This document shows, one piece after another, positions 57,401 to 64,000 of a DNA stretch of 64,000 nucleotides; within the stretch, counting starts at the first letter, position 1, and each line of letters begins with the position of its first letter. The notes under the pieces were generated by a model, which was given only the letters and a program-made list of their open reading frames with translations, searched no databases and was not told where the DNA came from. Where the stretch lies: positions 51,011,973 to 51,075,972 of the forward strand of contig NC_066343.1 of NCBI RefSeq assembly GCF_022539315.1, read 5' to 3'. The DNA comes from Serinus canaria. Taxonomy: Eukaryota; Chordata; Aves; Passeriformes; Fringillidae. The position numbers were made by a program, and so were the translations under genes.

Positions 57401-60400
57401 ATAAAGGCTCCTTTTGGCAGGCTGATGTCAAAGAGTGTTTCATTTCTTCAATATAATGGAAAACCCTCAAAGGATAACCTTAGAGGCATTATTCTTAAGT
57501 GAGGCTGGCATTATTCTAAAGGGTTGGCATCAATCCAGCCCTTTGCTCTGAAATAGTGCATCAGACAATAATCTACTAGACTTCTATGAGGAGCTCATCA
57601 AAGGCTACACAAGGAGCTCATCAAAGGCTTCCACATTGTGGAAGAACTTGCAAGGATATGAAATGATCCAGGTATCTCACCTAGAAATGTCAATGTTTTT
57701 CCCTGACATGCAGAGCAGAGTTGGAAGCAGCTCTACGTAGGTCTGTAGTTGGCTCATACATTCCCAGAGAGCTATGTTTCTTATTCCATGGATCATCTCT
57801 GCTGAAGTTTCTTCCTCTTCTCCTCAGTCCATCTCAGGCCCAGATCAGGATGTTGCCACCTCTTACATGGAAAGTTTCTGCCAGAGGGAGATCTGGAGCA
57901 CCCACCAAATTCTGACCTTGAGTCTTGAAATATCCTGGGTGGAGACCAAGAGAAGAGAAAAGGAACATGAAAAGCTGCTCTGGGTGTAGAAAAGGCAGGA
58001 AGAGTGTCTTCTCCAATTAGATGTTTCTAAGCTCCTTTGTGGAACAAGCTTTTTTATTCAGAGATAAGACCCTCTATTTATGACACTACTATTGATTCCA
58101 TTGCCAGAGAGAGCAATGGAATCTATATGGATGAAAAGGACAGTGCAGCATGTAAGTTCAAACAAAGAATTTCTCCTGTGTAGGCTTAACAGACCCAAGG
58201 GAAATTTCTTACCAGATTTCTGCAAAACTGCCAAGCCATACTACAAGAGCTAAGGAGAGGCATGAACCTCCCACTCACCCAGGTTACCACTGCTAATAAC
58301 AAAGACCGACGTGGGTAAATAATTGCATGAACTGAAGACAGCTTGCGAAGATCAATGTGAGCCCTGGCCTCCCCATGCACGTGAACAAACAGGATGTCTG
58401 CATTCCCTGTGCCTAACTCATTGAAGATGCTCAGGCCAGGCTGTGAATCCACTTGTGCTCCTTTTGAGTAGTACAAGAAATGTGAGAAATTGGTGTTGCT
58501 CCTGATTAAAGTAAGTAATGTCTCATTTGAAATGAAAACTGTGACATTTCCTGCATGCACACAGCTGTACTAGCATTGTTGAACAAATGCTAAAACAAGT
58601 CATTATGGGTCAATTCCAAATACAAAGCAGCCAAGTGGACAAAAAGAACTTTATTAGCACGGAGTGACCATCTCCTGCTTTCAGTCAGTGGAGACTATCC
58701 TTATCCTCTGGGGTTTCTTTCCAGCTTTTAATTAAGGAGCAAGTTTTCACAGTGTCATACTTGAATTGTCAGTGAAAAGAAAAACATTCAGAGTGAAAGC
58801 TACAAGGATATTCCTCTGGATGGCCCCTAAGAGAAGTGCTGGGTGTGGAGGAGAGGATTCCAGCTCCGGGGTTTGTACATGGATATCATCAGTTCAATGG
58901 TGCTGGCAGCTTGGTAATCCGGAAAACCGAACCTGGCTGTGGGACTAAGCCATATGGTGTCACTGAAGCTGATGCCTGGAAGCATGTCTGCGTGTTCAGT
59001 CTTGCTTTGCCATACAGCAGAGTGGTGGGGCCCTTGGGTAAGCTGTGCATTCACCCACCCAGGCCATTTCACTGCCTGGCTCCCATCCCTTCAGTGCCTA
59101 TCTTGAAGCTGAGTGGCTGTGTGCAGCCTGTGAGAGATGGCTTGCAGCCTTGGTAAACCTCTCTTGGCATATAAAATAAATGCTGAGCACTGAAGGATAT
59201 TTCACACAAAGTAATTACTGACAGGAGGTAGGATGCCGTTTTACTGGAAGTCACCATTTGAGCAGCAGAAGTTCAATTTCTAATCCTGACTCCAGCTGTT
59301 CTCATTTAATTTACAGCGTAATTCTTCAAAGGGATCAGGATAACACATTCAAGGGCAAGATATGGACCCACTAAAAGGCAAAGAAGTTTAGTTTATTAGT
59401 AAATGGTTGGCTACTTCTGCTTGTCCTACAAGCAGGACTGTTGGAGTCTCAAGAACTAAAAACCCCATGAAATGGCATACTTCCAACATATTTCTGAAGG
59501 AACTGATCATGTGGTCTCTGCGTGGTTTGCAAACACCAAACTCAAAATATTCTTCTTTCTGTGAAATTTGAAGTTCAGAACACCTGGACTATTGAAATTC
59601 ACCAGAATGCAGTCCTTCCATTTATCATTTCAGTTAAATGGAAGTCAACTATGCTCACCACTTGATTTCACAATTGCATTCTGATAAGCAGAAACATTTC
59701 CCTAAACACTGGTCAGATGCTTCCAACCTATTATTTCTGCCACTACCATCAACAGTTCTGGGGTAATTATAGAGATGGGCCTGAACATAAAAGAGATGTC
59801 AGATATTTGGAACATGCAAACCTGGATCCAAGCATGACAGACTCAGACAAAATGCTTTACTTCCACATAAAGTTAAATTAAGAACTGTCAGACAAAGTGA
59901 TACGGACTCAAAAATAAACGACTGTAGAAATAAGCAGCACAAGCCATAGTGGAAACTGCTTCTTTTGTACAGCATTCAGTGAGTCACTGACAAAAACACC
60001 TGTATAAGTATTCTGTGAAATTACATTTTTATAACAACGATGTCTTATTATTTGATTAAGCATTTTGTTAATGTGTATTTAGTATATAATTAAAATACTA
60101 GCTCTTGTGATGAAAGTAAAACTGGATAAGATGGACTGGGGTATAAAATCTTACGGCCATGTAGCAGGAAGTATTTTTATGGATTGAGAACCCACAGTGG
60201 GCAAAGAAGGAGAATGAGATTGCATTGCCTAATCTCCTGGAGATATTCTTGCCTTTTTCTGTCTACTGCTGCGTCACGATTGCCTCCCCAACACAAAATC
60301 AGGGTGCTCTGGGCCCTTTGCAGCAAGCATCTGGCCAGGGTTTGTCTCCCCAGGAACAGAGATGCTGGGGTGTGGGGAGCCCACAGATGTGTCGTGAGGA

Positions 60401-63400
60401 TGCTGCCAGCAGCCTCTCTATGCTAAAAGAGGGATTTTAGCAGGGAAACTATGCACTACACGTGTCACACACTCAGCCTTCTCATATATTTGGTGCTCTC
60501 TTTCATGTTGCCATGTAATAAAAGGCAATTGACAAGGATATTAAGTACTGCCTTCTAAAACGCAACATCTCTGTGAAAATTCAAAATGTGTTCAAATTTT
60601 TGTGGAGAAACAAGGGTCAAGTATGGTTATAATAATTAACAACATGTGTGTTGTTTAATCTTCAAAGCAAGCTTTACCTTTAGACGTCCATAATTTACTC
60701 AGTAAATATTGTTCCTCTTACTTCAAAAGGAAGCAATAATTAGATTATGCCTGGACTCAGATTAACATTTAATTTGTGCATACTTTCAGACCAACATAGT
60801 TGTCTGCATACAATAACAAAATAATTATTTTTAACTCTGTATGCTGCCAGTGTTTAAAGTTGTAATTTAATACCCAGAGGAAAGATATGGCAGAGTAAGA
60901 GATGCAAACACTCAGAGGTTTTCCAAGCCAGCATTTCCTCCATCCACTTGTCACTCGTGCACTGCCACAGACTAAAGTTGCCTGCTCCTGCCTCCTTCCC
61001 ATTCACTGTTTTGTCAAAATCCCTACTTGAGTCAATTGTCATGGCGTTTTTTGGAGGTTTTTGTGTTTGGTTTTTTGGATGGTTGGGTGTTGTTTTTGGT
61101 TTTGGTTGGGCTTTTTAAAGTGGAATTTTGGAGCCTTTTTAAAAAGTCCTGCTCTAGCTCCACCAAGGGAGCCTGGCCTACAGGCACAGGAGTCCTGGGC
61201 TGGCCCCCTTCCTACAGCTGTTCCTGGGGAATGGGCTAGCTGGGCATGTGCAGAGTGGAAAACAGCTGAGATAGCAGTCCTTCCTGCTTTGAGGCTGGCC
61301 TGAGAGGATTTATCTAAACAGCCTTCTAAATAGCCAGTGCTGTGCTGGCTGTGGGAGAAGATGGCTTGTGGGCGATGGTTTGTGACTGACCTTCGGCCAT
61401 CAGGACTACCTGCCCTAGGCAGGGCTGAGACAAGTTTTTGATTCCTGTCAGGGAGTTCTGGCACCGTCATGATGGAGAAATCCAATCCAGTGCCTCCTTC
61501 ATTGTAGCTGGGTACAAAAGAAAACTGAGAATGAGGGCCCATTGCCCACAGAATAACTGAAATAAGTAGCTTTTCTATTAGCTGAAACAAACTCTCTTAC
61601 TCCAGCCTCTATTAGCATCTAAATGATGGGGATCACACCTTGTATTTGGAGCCTAAGCTGACAAGATAAGAGGACTAGTGAGATAAGAAATACACCAAAG
61701 GAATTCTTATTTGCTACAAATATTTTCATAATCATCTTTATGATATGCAGATGCATCACTGCAAAACATTCCTATCCATTTTATGAAGCCTGAATTTTTT
61801 TTTTAAATATAAAAAATGCGGTAATGGACTTCTTTCTAGGCTTTAAAAAAGAGCGTGTCTGCTTTAATGTGACTTAGCTTGAATGCCATTATACATTTTA
61901 ATGAGGTAATGTATGAGGAGGGGTCAAGTAGAGCAAGGACTCATTCTGTTCACATCGGCTCTGACACTACTTTGCTGGCACAGGAGTAGTTCTGCAGCCA
62001 CAATTTGAATAAAATATGGAATGTAAAGTGCTGTATTGAATATTCCAAATCAGGGTAGTCTGTTGAGCATTGTTGCCATGGGGACTGCGTGAAGGTTGGA
62101 TTAATTAAGGCCTGAGCAGATGCTCTGGAGTACGTGGTGTCATTTGTGCGTTCTGCTTGTAATTAACATGCATGTGTGCAGGGTGAGAAATAGGAGAGGA
62201 GAGAGAAACCCACCTTTATTTGTGTGTGATGGCTTCTCAGGTAATATGAATTATTGGTATGTGAAAAGTGATTCCTGTACGCATACTAAAAATGCATATT
62301 AAAAAAGAAAGGTAAAACGGGATAACCAAAATCAGCATCTCGCTGAGTCACTGTGTTTACTATGAGAATGCCAGAATCAATGACAAAAACTTCCGTCCTT
62401 GTTACTACAAGATTTAGGAATTCAAAAGAGCCACCTCATCTCTGCAATAGATTAAGATTAAAGAGTATCTTTTAATGTTGTCATATAAAGTTAAAACTTA
62501 TCATAGCCCTGAGGGGTATTTTTATGCATACACAATTTTATGCATGCAAAGAGGAAGGAGATAGTTTATTCTAGGAGTGTGTGTGTAAAGTTAGGTCGCC
62601 TTTCTGGTTTTCAGAAGTCTGTTTGAGCTTCTGAGCTCAAAGGAAGCAGCAAAATAAAATTTCAAATCACTTTCCCAATGCTCAATAGGCATTTGCTATT
62701 GTTGTAGCAGGGTTTGAGACCTTTAAGACAATGTTAAATCTTTTCTGCTTTGCCTGATGATGGGAGAGTAATGCCCAGTTCTTTATGAGTGCTTCAGCAC
62801 ATGCCCTGAGCTTCACAGGGAATTTTTTTGGGGCACAAGGGATCACACTGAGGAGCAACATCTTGGTTGGTGGTGAATATGGTGGTGGTCACCTACTCTT
62901 CCACAGGCACTCCTGTTCTCTCTCTACCTTTGCACAGAGATGTGGAGATTCCCAATTTTTCAAAGCCTCATTCAAAAACAAGAGAGAGGAAAGGATTCAT
63001 AACTTATCCCATGAAAAAATGTTATATGAACTTTTTCTTTTGAGCATTTAGAAGTGGGGCACATTACCTCAGAGGAGCCACAGTTGTAGTGTGAGTACCT
63101 GGTGGTGCTGGAATCACAGCTGCTAGAAAAAAAAGTGCAAAAAAGTGCTCACTGTGTTTCCTATGAGTACTCAGTTGAGAAGAAATCAACCTCTCAAAAT
63201 TGCACACATTTTGTACAGTGAAAGAAAAGTCATCACAGTGCTTCCAAGTCAAATTCTGCAGTAGTCCAACAGCTCCCTGTTTTAGGACAACAAATCTCCA
63301 GCCTTTCATGATTAGAAGATGGGCTCCTACCATTCACAGTAGTAAGACAAAATTAGGCATTTTCATCTAAATATGTGGAGGGCAAAAGCAACGATATTAA

Positions 63401-64000
63401 CATACTGAGTGCTATTAAATGAAATATTTCTGTAGGACAGTTATCATCTTGGGTCCTATTTTAAAAAATAATTTTCTAGGCACTCTTGCAAACTTTTGTA
63501 CCTGAGCCTGCTGCTTATATAGCAATCAGGGTCTTGAAATACATTTTTTTTAAAAATAAAATTATTTGTAGTGTAAAACTCTCTGACTTGACTGTGTGAC
63601 TGTGGAATGGAAAGTGATGGATGTTTTTCTCCAGATTGTGAGAAAGAATAGTCAAGTTAATGAATGCTGAAGCATGTTTCTTTCCCAGGTGCTCAATACT
63701 CTCTCTCTCTAATTTGCCCACTAAATCTGCTGCATTTTCCTCTCATTTCTTAATGTTTAAGGATTATCTTATATGCTCTCTTGGGAAATGTGGCTTGCTT
63801 AGGGTAATGGAAGTAATTAAAAAAGATTGCAGCCTGCTTTTTGAATGAGTCTGGATTTATTTCTGTTTTTCTTTTTGCTAATGGGAGGCTTGCTTGTTCT
63901 TGCTTTGATTTAGAATTTAGGGTTTTTTTTCCAGAAAGAAAAGTATAGTCTAATTCATAATGTGAGAAAAAAAATGTTTGAGTGAAAGCTGAAAAATCCA
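54420..64000. other. Intergenic sequence downstream of ARHGEF28; no gene seen
   Basis: All ORFs are short. The longest (61039-61590, minus, 183 codons) ends in a low-complexity stretch read from G/T-rich DNA and shows no domain. No tRNA, rRNA or recognisable exon was found. It contains a G/T-rich tract (61041-61110), a partial tandem duplication of 'aggagctcatcaaaggct' at 57589-57629, and AT-rich stretches such as 61690-61920 and 62050-62110 that could be regulatory. Recognisable CR1 and LTR copies are sparse here. Confidence 0.7.

Noticed and set aside
58186..58560. 124-codon minus-strand ORF with fairly protein-like composition
   Set aside because: No recognised family and no splice signals that would make it an exon. 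Kept only as a possible chance ORF; a protein search would settle it.
61039..61590. 183-codon minus-strand ORF, the longest in the intergenic part
   Set aside because: Its C-terminal Lys/Gln/Asn-rich end is read from the G/T-rich simple tract and the rest shows no domain.

Overview
This is vertebrate, almost certainly avian, nuclear DNA. Coding sequence is split into short exons with GT-AG introns. The interspersed repeats are dominated by CR1 LINE fragments ending in the typical tail (a 'TTCCAACC' core followed by 'GATTCT' units), together with long terminal repeats (LTRs) of the kind found in bird endogenous retroviruses. There are no operons, CRISPR arrays or RNA genes that I can support.

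Positions 1602-53473 (+ strand) hold the 3' three quarters of one gene, recognised as ARHGEF28 (RGNEF / p190RhoGEF), a RhoA guanine-nucleotide exchange factor. I could chain 27 exons whose reading phases agree at every junction. They encode 1342 residues up to the stop codon at 53471-53473. The family is about 1700 residues long, so the first ~360 residues lie upstream of the window. In order, the visible part has a low-complexity serine-rich linker (exons 1-6), an atypical zinc-binding C1 domain (exons 7-8), a second Ser-rich linker (exons 9-12), the catalytic DH domain (exons 13-16), the PH domain (exons 16-18), an acidic linker (exons 19-23), a Gln/Glu/Arg-rich coiled coil (exons 24-25) and a C-terminal tail (exons 26-27) ending in IVYL. 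The last coding exon is separated from the rest by a 16.7 kb intron.

Region by region: 1-1601 is intron; 1602-5966 holds exons 1-4; 5967-10913 is a repeat-rich intron with an antisense LTR and a nested pair of CR1 elements; 10914-24025 holds exons 5-20, including the C1, DH and PH domains; 24026-26541 is an intron carrying an old sense-strand CR1; 26542-36653 holds exons 21-26; 36654-53312 is the giant last intron, with a sense-oriented ERVL-type solo LTR, a strong G-quadruplex motif and a cluster of homeodomain-like sites; 53313-53473 is the last coding exon; 53474 to about 54375 is the 3' UTR, ending near an AATAAA at 54351.

From about 54.4 kb to the end I see no gene: only short chance ORFs, simple repeats and possible regulatory motifs. 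In mammals ENC1 lies downstream of ARHGEF28 across a long gene-poor interval, and this stretch looks like the start of that interval. I found no new biological system. The observations most worth checking are the G-quadruplex tract, the CpG-rich microexon, the 10-bp-spaced TAATCA triplet and the nested CR1 insertion.
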